From contig NZ_LGRO01000002.1 of NCBI RefSeq assembly GCF_001280565.1, forward strand, positions 62,001-126,000: DNA of 64,000 bases, written 5' to 3'. Shown here one piece after another: positions 43,500 to 52,770 of this stretch (its first letter is position 1; each line of letters begins with the position of its first letter). Under the pieces are notes generated by a model. That model saw nothing but the letters and a program-made list of their open reading frames with translations, ran no database searches and was not told where the DNA came from. Source of the stretch: Sulfobacillus thermosulfidooxidans (GTDB taxonomy: Bacteria > Bacillota > Sulfobacillia > Sulfobacillales > Sulfobacillaceae). The translations under genes and the position numbers were made by a program.

Positions 43500-44044
43500 A
43501 TTATTGCCTTTCTATAGAAATGTGATAGTCTAGGGTGTTAACTTGAAAAATATCCGGTTTCTCTCAACTGCGTCGTCGACCCAACGTCGGATAATTTCCC
43601 CATGAACTCATAATATCTGATGCATTAACGTCTCCTATAATTGCTTCCTGAATTATAGGGTAAAAAGCAACCTCATGCTAGCTTCAGTAATCGAACTCGC
43701 ATCAACACGCAAATGACGGGAGAATCGACGAATTTATTTAGTGCAACCGCCCTAACATGCTTCATGAGCGGTAAAGATGAATTCACGACAATATCCATTA
43801 ATTAATACATCACTATTATTTCTCATTAAAGGACGCGCAATCTTTCCACAAATAAGCTGGATCGACTCGCGTGACGACGAATCGACAGATCTCCCTACCT
43901 CATAAAGGGATTTTAAGGCCGTGTCGCTGGTTTTCCCCAACACTACATGCACCCATCCATCAAATCAACAGGACTGTATTTTGCGTGCAGTCCTGTTGAG
44001 ATACTGACCGATATTTTGATTTTCTATGAGCATTCCAACGATCG
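43500..44044. other. Gene-poor region with one doubtful small ORF and a hairpin
   Basis: 545 bases between the alpha/beta hydrolase and the acyl-ACP-reductase-like gene. A 66-codon minus-strand frame (43752-43952; contains VGRSVDSSSRESIQLICGKI) has coding-like codon use but no ribosome binding site and no known family. An 11-base-arm hairpin CAACAGGACTG...CAGTCCTGTTG (43966-43998) lacks a good T-run and may end the minus-strand gene downstream of it. Confidence 0.4.
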
Positions 44045-45151
44045 TTAGGTTACGCTATGCGAAATCCCCTGGGCTTCTGTCTGACGGACATGCTCCCGGA
44101 TGCGCTCAATCTCACGGTCATCGATAGCTCGTTCAAAACGCCTGAATCCGGCCAATTTGAAGCCGTGTTGCCGTCCCAACTGGTGAATCTCAGATACTTT
44201 GGAGATCTCAATTTCTGATCCAAGGGTAAAGTTCTCTAAACGGTTCGACAAGGCCAAAATCATTGTTTCCGCCATACACGCCTCGACCATTTTCGGTGGA
44301 AATCCAAAGTTAAATCCCATATCAGCTCGCTCACCGGGCACCTCAATCACGCCACCGTCCAAAACCAGCACATCATGCCGTTTCTGGGTCACGACCGCCG
44401 AAATATTGCGGGGACGAGCCACATCCGTAATAACGGCCCCCGGTTTGAGATCCTCCGGTTCGATAATCGCGCCAGGCGCTGAGGATACCGCGATAACAAT
44501 ATCGGCATCGCGAACTGCCGCCCGCGCATCAGTAGAAATATCCACCGATAGATGCGGAAATTGACGGGTCAGACGGGCTTTCAACAAGTCGAGTTGGTCT
44601 GCATGCCGTGCTACTAAACGCAAATGGTGGATGGATGGGGCAAGAACAAAACATGTCGCCCTTCCAATCGACCCAGTAGCCCCAAGCACGGTTACATGAG
44701 CCGTAGCTAAATCCATATCCATTCGCCGGGCTGCTTCCAGCGTCCCCTCGATAGCCGTCGCGGTGGTATAGGAATTGCCCGTTGTCACGGGAATATTCAG
44801 GCGCTGCGAGAGGGTGACACCGCGGTCTCCAGCAATCTTGGTGAAGGCTCCTAATCCTAAAATTTCGGCTCCGAGATCTTCTGCCATTTTTCCCGCTTTT
44901 TCGAGCTTTGTCAGAACCCATTCATAAGGCGAATTTAATATCAATTGCGGAGTGAGGGGTAAGCCGATTAGCCATCCCTCCAATTGTTCCCCTGTTGGGG
45001 AATGAACGCCAGTCACGTGGCCAGCCAAAACGGGATTAATATGTTTAAAAACCGATTCCACTAGTTTAGGTGGAAAATACCGTGTAATCGGATACTTTCT
45101 CGCAAAATCATCAAAGCGCAAGGGATGCAAAATGAATGCAAAACGCCGCAA
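44045..45151 (-). CDS. Acyl-ACP-reductase-like / COG5322 dehydrogenase
   Basis: About 368 residues starting at TTG 45151, the only start with a proper AGGAGGTG site; the ATG at 45187 would read through that site. The order of motifs matches cyanobacterial long-chain acyl-ACP reductase: a substrate domain (GLGAFTKIAGDRGVTLSQRLNIPVTTGNSYTTATAIEG), a Rossmann site VTVLGATGSIGRATCF, VLDGGVIEVPGERADMGF, CMAETMILAL and KVSEIHQLGRQHGFKL. It may reduce an acyl thioester to aldehyde or act on another substrate. No aldehyde-deformylating oxygenase partner is nearby. Confidence 0.7.
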   Translation of the reverse strand: MRRFAFILHPLRFDDFARKYPITRYFPPKLVESVFKHINPVLAGHVTGVHSPTGEQLEGWLIGLPLTPQLILNSPYEWVLTKLEKAGKMAEDLGAEILGLGAFTKIAGDRGVTLSQRLNIPVTTGNSYTTATAIEGTLEAARRMDMDLATAHVTVLGATGSIGRATCFVLAPSIHHLRLVARHADQLDLLKARLTRQFPHLSVDISTDARAAVRDADIVIAVSSAPGAIIEPEDLKPGAVITDVARPRNISAVVTQKRHDVLVLDGGVIEVPGERADMGFNFGFPPKMVEACMAETMILALSNRLENFTLGSEIEISKVSEIHQLGRQHGFKLAGFRRFERAIDDREIERIREHVRQTEAQGISHSVT

Positions 45152-45343
45152 GTGGCCATCACCTCCTGTGCACAAATATGTGCACATTTTACCACATTGC
45201 GCCCAAAAGCCAAACGTTGACGCTCTTCATCCATCACGTTGTGTAATTGGACTCGGCGCCTGGTGGAAGAGCAGCATGGTTAGTGATCTGCTACACCATA
45301 GATTCATGGCTCCCTATATACCGTCTTTCACGTTGCAGGGTGC

Positions 45344-46729
45344 TCACAGTTCGGTGTCGGGTAAGAAGAATTGTTCGGAACGGTGGCTTAATCCCCATTC
45401 AAGAGCTTCCATGGCTGGACCAGACAGTTTAATGCCCGCATCCGGATGCATTATGGCCAGCACTTCGTCGGTATCTAGTTGCCGGCGGTAAGGGCGCGCA
45501 TGCGCTAAGGCATCGTAAACATCCGCCACTGCCACAATTTGTCCGGTTAATGGAATCTCTTGTCCTTTAAGACCTAGATGATAGCCACACCCATCCAGTC
45601 TCTCATGGTGGGAAGCCGCTGCAACAGCGACGGGATGCAGTGCAGACAAAGGCTCCAAGATATGATAAGTCCACTGAGGATGCTTTTCGATTTCTCGTCG
45701 TTCCATTTCATCAAGTCGTCCTGGCTTATCCAAAATTAAATTGCTCACCCCAAGTTTTCCCAGATCATGAAGGAATCCGGCCAGTAACGTTTCTTCTTGC
45801 AAACGCTTGCTGAGGCCCATCATTTCGGCTATCGCAGCCGCAACCCGAGCAGTTCGCATTGAATGCCTTGCCGTCCAACTTGATTTAGTATCAACGATTT
45901 CGGCAAAAACCCGGGCGATATGCAGCAATTGGTCCAACGAATTTAAGGGGATTGCAGAAGGATCCGGATCGAGAGCAGCAATGGCACGGGGATCTGAAAT
46001 TTGACTAAGCTGGTACCAAAAATGTGCGGAACTAGCCATGGCCAGAAAGATATCTACCAGTTCCGGATCAAACCATGTGCCTTTTCGCTCTAGCGCGACT
46101 TGAAGCGCACTATCTGGCCCTGAGCGGTTCCAAAAAATTTCTACGGTTTGTGCCAAATTTAAAATACGAGCCAAAACAGGAATCTCTTCACCTTTTAATC
46201 CGCGCGGGTGTCCTGATCCATCCCAGTGTTCATCCAGGTTAAGAACGGCTTCAGGAGCAATATTCACCCATCCGAGTTCCCTCACCACATCAGCACCCCG
46301 GGTACAGCGCATCTCAACCAGTTCGCGCGCTGCCATAGGACCTCGTTTGCCGAGGCTGACAATTTGATAAATACGCTGAGCTAACGGAGCCCCTACTTTA
46401 GCTTGGGAGACGGCATAGCGCATGGCATGCCATAAATTGGACCAATTGACCGATTTCAGCGCGTATTTCGCACTGCGATCATCTGTCCCAAACCACTCAG
46501 CTACTTGCTGGGCATTAGCCGAGCATCCTGCATCTTTTAACAGCAAGGCATAGTAGAGCTCCGCACGTTCTTTTTCTGGCAAATCTAAATGCCGGCCAAT
46601 TTCCATGCCAATCCAACAGGTGCGCATCGCATGGCCCATCGGCTCGCCCTCTGTAAGATCTAATGCACGAGAGAGGGCCGCCACCAATTCAGCGGTGGGA
46701 ATCGACATAACAGGATCATAATTAATCAT
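45344..46729 (-). CDS. Tandem HD / HD-GYP domain protein
   Basis: About 461 residues with two HD-type domains. The first is degenerate (HAMRTCWIGMEIGRHL, LLLKDAGCS, where KD replaces HD) but keeps DGSGHPRGLKGEEIP. The second is complete: RHSMRTARVAAAIA, FLHDLGKLGVS, HPQWTYHILEPL, HHERLDGCGYHLGLKGQEIPL, ADVYDAL, with GYH in place of GYP. The second should hydrolyse cyclic di-GMP or a similar messenger; the first may regulate. No sensory or receiver domain is attached. ATG 46729 is preferred over GTG 46741. Confidence 0.85.
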   Translation of the reverse strand: MINYDPVMSIPTAELVAALSRALDLTEGEPMGHAMRTCWIGMEIGRHLDLPEKERAELYYALLLKDAGCSANAQQVAEWFGTDDRSAKYALKSVNWSNLWHAMRYAVSQAKVGAPLAQRIYQIVSLGKRGPMAARELVEMRCTRGADVVRELGWVNIAPEAVLNLDEHWDGSGHPRGLKGEEIPVLARILNLAQTVEIFWNRSGPDSALQVALERKGTWFDPELVDIFLAMASSAHFWYQLSQISDPRAIAALDPDPSAIPLNSLDQLLHIARVFAEIVDTKSSWTARHSMRTARVAAAIAEMMGLSKRLQEETLLAGFLHDLGKLGVSNLILDKPGRLDEMERREIEKHPQWTYHILEPLSALHPVAVAAASHHERLDGCGYHLGLKGQEIPLTGQIVAVADVYDALAHARPYRRQLDTDEVLAIMHPDAGIKLSGPAMEALEWGLSHRSEQFFLPDTEL

Positions 46730-47014
46730 TGGGATGCTCACCTCACTTCCAACTTATCATAGCTTGGGTGAGACGAGGACATCCTTAGACGCAATTTCCC
46801 AGACAGGCACTGCACAGAAATTCTCCCATCTTTGCCGCTCACATCGCCTGCCTCTTCTTGCTGTTTACGACGAACACAGAACCGGCAAAAAAAATTGCTT
46901 AATCATAAATTTTCATACCAAAACCCATTCCCCTTCATTATCCTTATGCGATAATTTGTATGATTCAAATATTATGATATTGGGTTGGAAAAATTATCCG
47001 AAAGGTTGTGTGTT

Positions 47015-49375
47015 ATGAGAAGACGACGAGCCTTATTCCCCTTAATGGCAGGTGCTTTAGGAACTTTTTTGTGGAGCGGCACTCCTCTTTTCGCGGCCTC
47101 TTCTCTGCCTGTCACCTTATATGTGAGCCCCCAAGGAAGCAATACTACGGGAAGTGGTTCCCTACAACAACCCTACCAAACAATCAATTATGCGTTGTCT
47201 GTGGCTCCCAGTGGCGCAACGGTTGTGCTCTTACCTGGCGTCTATCATGAAAGCCCTATAATTGCCAAACCCATTACGCTTAAAGGAGAACCTGGCGAAC
47301 GCCAACACACCATCATTGATGCCAAAGGATACAATAATGCGGTATTAATTACGGGCACTAACGCAAGCGGTACCCAAATTTCACATTTAACCTTGGAAAA
47401 TGCCAATAATCAAGATATTTTAGGTGTCGATGCCTCGCATCTCCTTATTAGCCATGATACTATTACCCAAAGCGACCAAAATCCGACACCCTCTATTTTC
47501 GAAGACAAAGCGATTACGTTGATGGGTTCCACAGGCAGCATCATCCGTAACAATATGATTGTTAATAACCCTGAAGGAGGCATCACCTTAACGGATGACG
47601 GAATGTTTTCTCCTGGACTAGCTGACCCGTTATCCGACCATCCCTCCATGGTCTCAGAAGACAATCAGGTATCCAACAACATTGTGGAAAACAATCCCGG
47701 GGGCTGCGGCATTGTGGTGGGTTCGTTTAATAAAGCAGGATCCATTGGCAACCAAATTCTGAATAATACGGTATCCGGTAATGCGCAAGGCATTGACATC
47801 GGTGTCGCTCCTATGGGAAGTCAATCGCTTAATAATGTGGTATCTGGCAATGTGATTTCCCACAATAGTATTCCCGGAGTGCTGGTTCATCTCACAGCGC
47901 CCGGCCAGATTATGTCCGGCACTATTGTCCGCGACAACACGATTTCCGACAATGGCCCTGATCCGGAATTCCATTTGTTCAAGCCAAGCGGCATTGCGCT
48001 AATGGGAAATGGTTCGGTGGTGAAGAACACCACCATCGAACAGAATATCATCAACCAGGAATATTATGGCATCTGGAGTCAAAATGCCCAGAATACACAA
48101 GGTATCCCATCAAATACAACAAGCCATGTCATGACAGCATACACCGTGGCCACACCGCCTTTGACCATCAATTTGCAAGGCCCAACGGGACAACTGACCT
48201 CAGGGGCAAGTTTGACCTATAACGCGCTAGCGTCGGAGTCGATGCTCTATCAATTCTGGCTCCAAAACCCTTCAGGTCACTGGACCGTGATTCAAAATTA
48301 TTCCAAGAATTCTCAAGTGCATCTATCCAAATTACCGGATGGGACCTATACCCTTGTGGTTTACGGGATGACGCCCGCTGAGTTCGCGGATCACGACTGG
48401 CACAGCGCCGTGAGTCAAAGCGCTGTCATTGAAGTGGGAAGCCAAGTTCACGTATCACAGCAAGGTTCCTTCATCGTCGGTCAGACTGAGACAGTGATGG
48501 CATCATCTTCGGAAATTTCTCATGTCCAGTATCAATTTTGGCTTAAGACGCCTGAAGGTCAATGGATATCTTCCGGTGCTTATGGCGCGCCTTCATTTAA
48601 ATTTACTCCTGAAGAACCGGGAACGTACCAAGTGGTAGTTTATGCAAAACCCCTAAACGCTGTAGCCAATGCTAGCGAAGCCGCGAGCACAACCACAACG
48701 ATGAGTATTGCCCCGGCAGCCAATTCCCTTGTCGCTTTAGGCGATTCGATTAGCTTTGGCTACAACTTAGGTTCAAACCTTCAACCGTCCCCCTTGGCTT
48801 TCCCCTACCTTATTGGCCAACAAGAACATCTTCCGGTTAACGATTTAGCTGTCCCAGGATGGACATCAACCAACTTACTTACAGCGCTGAAATCTCCTTT
48901 GTATCTTGAGGCGCTGAAAACGGCCAAAGTCGTTACCATTGATATCGGCAGCAACGATTTGCTGTCCATCGCCTTGAAAGATGGCATCTTATTCAGCGGT
49001 ACCAATCAACTCACCCCAGCTGAAGAGAATGCAATCTCTCAAACGCTAAGCCAATTTAGGGTCAATCTCGGCATGATTTTGACAGAAGTGCATCAAGCGG
49101 CGCCGCAGGCCCATATTGTTTTATACAACATTTACAATCCATTTCCGACCCAAATGGCCTCGTTGCATAATCTTGTCGATCCTCCGATTGTAGCAATGAA
49201 TCAAATTATCGCCAAAGCCGCTTCGGCCTTCAACATTCCCGTCGCCAACGCCTATCAGGCCTTTGATGGTCACGAACAACAAGACATTATTACCGAAAAT
49301 GTTCATCCCTCTGTCGTGGGACAAGAAACCTTAGCTACCTTAGGAGAACAACTACTTGGCCCATCAAATCCCTAA
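47015..49375 (+). CDS. Secreted multidomain protein: parallel beta-helix + Ig-like repeats + SGNH/GDSL hydrolase
   Basis: About 786 residues from ATG 47015. A signal peptide (RRRR, LFPLMAGALGTFLWSG, cleavage near TPLFAASS) is followed by a NosD/pectate-lyase-like right-handed beta-helix (about 30-390, repeated NNxV/I turns). Two related beta-sandwich repeats follow (YQFWLQNPSGHWTVIQNY and YQFWLKTPEGQWISSGAY). The C-terminal SGNH domain has GDS with Ser578, GSND with Asn647 and His764 in ENVHPS. The usual Asp three residues before His is Glu. It probably binds or trims an extracellular polysaccharide. Confidence 0.8.
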   Translation: MRRRRALFPLMAGALGTFLWSGTPLFAASSLPVTLYVSPQGSNTTGSGSLQQPYQTINYALSVAPSGATVVLLPGVYHESPIIAKPITLKGEPGERQHTIIDAKGYNNAVLITGTNASGTQISHLTLENANNQDILGVDASHLLISHDTITQSDQNPTPSIFEDKAITLMGSTGSIIRNNMIVNNPEGGITLTDDGMFSPGLADPLSDHPSMVSEDNQVSNNIVENNPGGCGIVVGSFNKAGSIGNQILNNTVSGNAQGIDIGVAPMGSQSLNNVVSGNVISHNSIPGVLVHLTAPGQIMSGTIVRDNTISDNGPDPEFHLFKPSGIALMGNGSVVKNTTIEQNIINQEYYGIWSQNAQNTQGIPSNTTSHVMTAYTVATPPLTINLQGPTGQLTSGASLTYNALASESMLYQFWLQNPSGHWTVIQNYSKNSQVHLSKLPDGTYTLVVYGMTPAEFADHDWHSAVSQSAVIEVGSQVHVSQQGSFIVGQTETVMASSSEISHVQYQFWLKTPEGQWISSGAYGAPSFKFTPEEPGTYQVVVYAKPLNAVANASEAASTTTTMSIAPAANSLVALGDSISFGYNLGSNLQPSPLAFPYLIGQQEHLPVNDLAVPGWTSTNLLTALKSPLYLEALKTAKVVTIDIGSNDLLSIALKDGILFSGTNQLTPAEENAISQTLSQFRVNLGMILTEVHQAAPQAHIVLYNIYNPFPTQMASLHNLVDPPIVAMNQIIAKAASAFNIPVANAYQAFDGHEQQDIITENVHPSVVGQETLATLGEQLLGPSNP

Positions 49376-49386
49376 TTCTTAATCAC

Positions 49387-49420
49387 GACAACGCCGCTAC
49401 CCTTCCGTAGCGGCGTTGTC
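49387..49420. terminator. Strong hairpin, probable terminator
   Basis: GACAACGCCGCTA...TAGCGGCGTTGTC: 13 perfect base pairs with an 8-base loop, a few bases after the secreted hydrolase stop. No clear T-run follows, so its efficiency is uncertain. Confidence 0.65.
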
Positions 49421-49599
49421 TATCATCTGTACCTTGGCAACTAAATGATGCGCCAAAACCTCTAGCTCGAGTGATTCGCCAGCCCTACATCCTATCCTTC
49501 ATGCGTTCACATAATGGATTTCAGTATCTAGATTATCCCTCGTCATATGTGCTAATATAATACTTTTGGCCTGTGCAGAGAAGTAGAGTGCCGTAAATT

Positions 49600-50820
49600 T
49601 TAACGCGAAGCACGACGATTGGTGGAGGATAGCCAAAAGAACGGTGATTTCATTATCAATAGGGAAAACAGCCCGAAGACCATGACAATAAAACCCGCTG
49701 CAGCGGTGATCTGCGGCACAGCAAAAAAATGTAGAAGCCACAACCCCATAATCCCTCCCAGCACCGATCCGGTATAAGCACTTGATCGGCTTAAACCAGA
49801 AATCCGCCCTATCCAGCGTGCGTCTGTTTGTTGCTGCCGCAGGGCTCGCCAAAATGTGGTATAGACCGTGACTCCACCTAAGTATAGGGCTTGGCCCACG
49901 ACGACAAGCCATGGAATGCTCGCCCAACTCACCCAAAGCACTCCAAGTCCCTGCGCGACCACCCCGATGGCCATAAAACGCAAGGGATGATGCGCCAGGC
50001 GCATTATCCCGGAAGAAGCATGTTGGATAAAGAGATTCACGAAATACGGGAAGCCATTGGCAATGCCCAGCCATAATCCTATTTGAGCAATAGAGGAGTG
50101 CAAGTGAAGTCGCAATAGAATGACCAAGAGACTGGAATATGTAGCCAAAGAAAAATTACCAAATCCGCTGAAGACTAGTCCCCAACGCAGCTTGGGATGA
50201 CGTGGAAGAAACAATACAATGTCTCGGGTTAGGGAAAAAGATGTTACCCGATTTGGTAACCCTAAATTCTTAAGACTTGGGGCACGATATAAGCTGATGA
50301 CCGCTATGAGCACTAATATGCCTTGAAAAATCAAGATGTCAACATAGCCCGCCAGCGCTAACAGGGTTCCGCCAATAAGAGGGCCTAAAAATCCCGTGAC
50401 ATAGTTGATAGCTTCCCACCGAGCATTCATCTGCAACAAGAAATCGGCAGGAGATAATAAGGGAAAGCACGATTCTGTGATGGGTAAAACACTGGCTAAT
50501 GATGATCCCATGAAGAACCCGGCCAAAGGTACCAAAATATGCCACAATGGATGATAATGCCACATCATCAACAGCAAAATGGGCAGAAATAATGTCAAAT
50601 TCAATATGATCAGAAGACGTTGACGATGAAACCGGTCGGCCAAAATTCCGCCAACTAAACCCAGACCAATATAGGGAATCATCTCAAAAATAAACGCCCA
50701 TAATGCCCAAATCGCATTATGAGTTGTCGAATAAATTTCCCATGGCAAAGTCACCCAATACATTTGATAGACCAGCAAAATCAAGCCTTGGCCATACAAA
50801 AGAGAATTCACCGTGTCCAT
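49600..50820 (-). CDS. MFS transporter (EntS-like, MFS_3 type)
   Basis: A 406-residue, roughly 12-helix permease. The loop GGILADRFHRQRLLI between helices 2 and 3 is the MFS motif A (GxLADRxxRR). It resembles exporters of the EntS/MFS_3 branch that expel siderophores, drugs or metabolites. No biosynthetic partner lies beside it. GAGG precedes ATG 50820. Confidence 0.8.
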   Translation of the reverse strand: MDTVNSLLYGQGLILLVYQMYWVTLPWEIYSTTHNAIWALWAFIFEMIPYIGLGLVGGILADRFHRQRLLIILNLTLFLPILLLMMWHYHPLWHILVPLAGFFMGSSLASVLPITESCFPLLSPADFLLQMNARWEAINYVTGFLGPLIGGTLLALAGYVDILIFQGILVLIAVISLYRAPSLKNLGLPNRVTSFSLTRDIVLFLPRHPKLRWGLVFSGFGNFSLATYSSLLVILLRLHLHSSIAQIGLWLGIANGFPYFVNLFIQHASSGIMRLAHHPLRFMAIGVVAQGLGVLWVSWASIPWLVVVGQALYLGGVTVYTTFWRALRQQQTDARWIGRISGLSRSSAYTGSVLGGIMGLWLLHFFAVPQITAAAGFIVMVFGLFSLLIMKSPFFWLSSTNRRASR

Positions 50821-51168
50821 ACATCCTCAAACCATAATCCCGGAAAGTTGTTAGAATCTCTCAATGGGTAAGACACTACACCATTAACCAGTCATGGTGC
50901 TTGTATCACCAAGATCTCATAAAAATTAATCACGTGACAAGATTTTTAATATATAATATCACCCTCAAATACCCCAATTGAGTTGCTAACAGTGCATATC
51001 TTCTCTCATTCCGTGAGATCGGCAGAATCTTATCATCCGTCCCTAGACTTCAGATTTTCATGAAAAGGTGAGAAATCTTCAAGGAAAACTCTAGCCACAG
51101 GAAGTCTCTGATTATTCCCGGTAAGGCACACCGGAATTTAGCGGTAGATCTGTATAAAAATAACGACT
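50821..51168. other. Intergenic region upstream of the ger operon
   Basis: 348 AT-rich bases between the divergent MFS gene and the germination operon. It must carry both promoters. I looked for a forespore sigma-G pattern (GNATA...CATNNTA) and found no convincing match. A run TTTTTAATATATAATATC near 50943-50960 is a possible -10 region. Confidence 0.4.
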
Positions 51169-52770
51169 GTGGCAGATTGTATGGTTATGAACAAAGACCT
51201 ACCCGACATATATGCTGATTGGGCCAATTTAACTCAAGATGTTCTGTTTCGTATCGACCAGTTGTTACAGCATCTGAATGAAGGCAATAGTCTGCCTCCC
51301 TTGTCCCAAGTGGGTCCGTTATTAACGGCTTCCTTCAAACCGAGCCCAGATTTGGTGATTCGGATGGTAGAAACTCCCGCAATTCAACCACAGGCAGCGT
51401 CCCTCGCCTACCTTTCTACTATCGTCGATGCCACACAGGTTGATCAGAATGTCGTGGCCGCCTTGATAAGTTCACCGGCCCCTCCTGACCAATGGGATCG
51501 GATACCCATTAGTCAATCTCCTGTCAAGCGCATCACGACTTGGAAAGATGTGCTTCAGCACTTGGTTCAGGGATGGACACTGATTTTTGTTCCTGGAATC
51601 ACTTGGGCTTGGGGAGTGGATACCACCAAATTTCCCTCCCGGAGTATCGGCCGCCCTCAAACCGAATTGACGATTCGCGGGCCCAATGATGCCTTCACGG
51701 AGCTGCTCACCACCCAAATGGGTCAATTGCGGCAACGCTTTCATGATCCGGCCCTGACTTTTCATCCCATTACTTTGGGACATAGACAGCGCACCGATGT
51801 CGCTATAACTTATCTGCGGGGCTTAGCCAACCCTAATCTCATCGATCAGGTTATCCAACGACTCAATACTATTGATTTCGACGGCCGCTCTAGTTCCTCG
51901 GAAGTTGCCGGGTTAATCCGGGACCATCCCCAGTCTATCTTTCCGACTATCCGTTCCACCGAACGGGTCGATATTGCTACGCGTGCTCTATTGGAGGGCA
52001 AAGCCGTGATTTTGGTCGACGGCGATCCATTTGTGCTAATCGCTCCCGCTCCCTTAGCCGATTTTTACCGAACGGCCATGGATTATTCGGGAGCCTGGTA
52101 TGATATTTCATTTGTCCGCGTCATCCGTCTTTTTGGTTGGATTATGGGTATCTATCTACCTGCTTTATATATTGCTTTAACAGAGGTCAATACCAATCTC
52201 TTGCCTCCGGCTCTGTTAATTCTCATAGCAGGCGATCATGCCGGCTTGCCATTCACCCCACTCGTGGAAGCGCTCCTTATGGTCTTAGTGATTGAGGTCT
52301 TGCGCGAAGCAGCATTGCGACTTCCCAAGGCGTTATCGACAACTATTGGCACGGTTGGCGCCATCGTCGTGGGTACTGCGGTCGTCAAGGCTGGGCTCGT
52401 GAGCCCGCAAATGATCGTCGTCATCACCTTAACCGCGCTCAGTTTTTATTCCGTTCCGGTTTATGATCTGACCGGCACATGGCGTCTGGTTAATGCCATC
52501 ATGCTTCTCGCTAGTGCCATGCTGGGTTTATATGGCATCATCTGGGTCACCATGGTCGTCATGGGTTTTCTTACGGATTTAACATCGTTTGGCACCCCTT
52601 ATTTCGTTCCCTTTGCTCCTTTTCGGGTGACCGATTGGCGCGATCTTTTCATTCGGCAACCGTGGACCCGCTTTCGCCGCCGCCTCACCACAGCTCGGCC
52701 GAGAGACATCCGAACGATGGACGACTCCCATATTGTGCCCCCACCCCATTTAAAGAAAGGACGATCCTGA
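51169..52770 (+). CDS. Spore germination protein, GerA (A subunit) family
   Basis: A 533-residue protein with the GerAA/KA layout: N-terminal soluble domain (IRGPNDAFTELLTTQMGQLRQR), then VDGDPFVLIAPAPLADFYRTAMDYSGAWYDISFVRVIRLFGW before five or so membrane helices, and PLVEALLMVLVIEVLREAALRLP. It is part of the inner-spore-membrane nutrient receptor. The start at GTG 51169 lacks an obvious ribosome binding site; ATG 51184 is also possible. First of three ger genes. Confidence 0.93.
   Translation: MADCMVMNKDLPDIYADWANLTQDVLFRIDQLLQHLNEGNSLPPLSQVGPLLTASFKPSPDLVIRMVETPAIQPQAASLAYLSTIVDATQVDQNVVAALISSPAPPDQWDRIPISQSPVKRITTWKDVLQHLVQGWTLIFVPGITWAWGVDTTKFPSRSIGRPQTELTIRGPNDAFTELLTTQMGQLRQRFHDPALTFHPITLGHRQRTDVAITYLRGLANPNLIDQVIQRLNTIDFDGRSSSSEVAGLIRDHPQSIFPTIRSTERVDIATRALLEGKAVILVDGDPFVLIAPAPLADFYRTAMDYSGAWYDISFVRVIRLFGWIMGIYLPALYIALTEVNTNLLPPALLILIAGDHAGLPFTPLVEALLMVLVIEVLREAALRLPKALSTTIGTVGAIVVGTAVVKAGLVSPQMIVVITLTALSFYSVPVYDLTGTWRLVNAIMLLASAMLGLYGIIWVTMVVMGFLTDLTSFGTPYFVPFAPFRVTDWRDLFIRQPWTRFRRRLTTARPRDIRTMDDSHIVPPPHLKKGRS

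Noticed and set aside
3820-45228. Shared 15-mer ACGTTGACGCTCTTC at 3820-3834 and 45214-45228
   Set aside because: A few such matches are expected by chance in 64 kb; flanks are unrelated.
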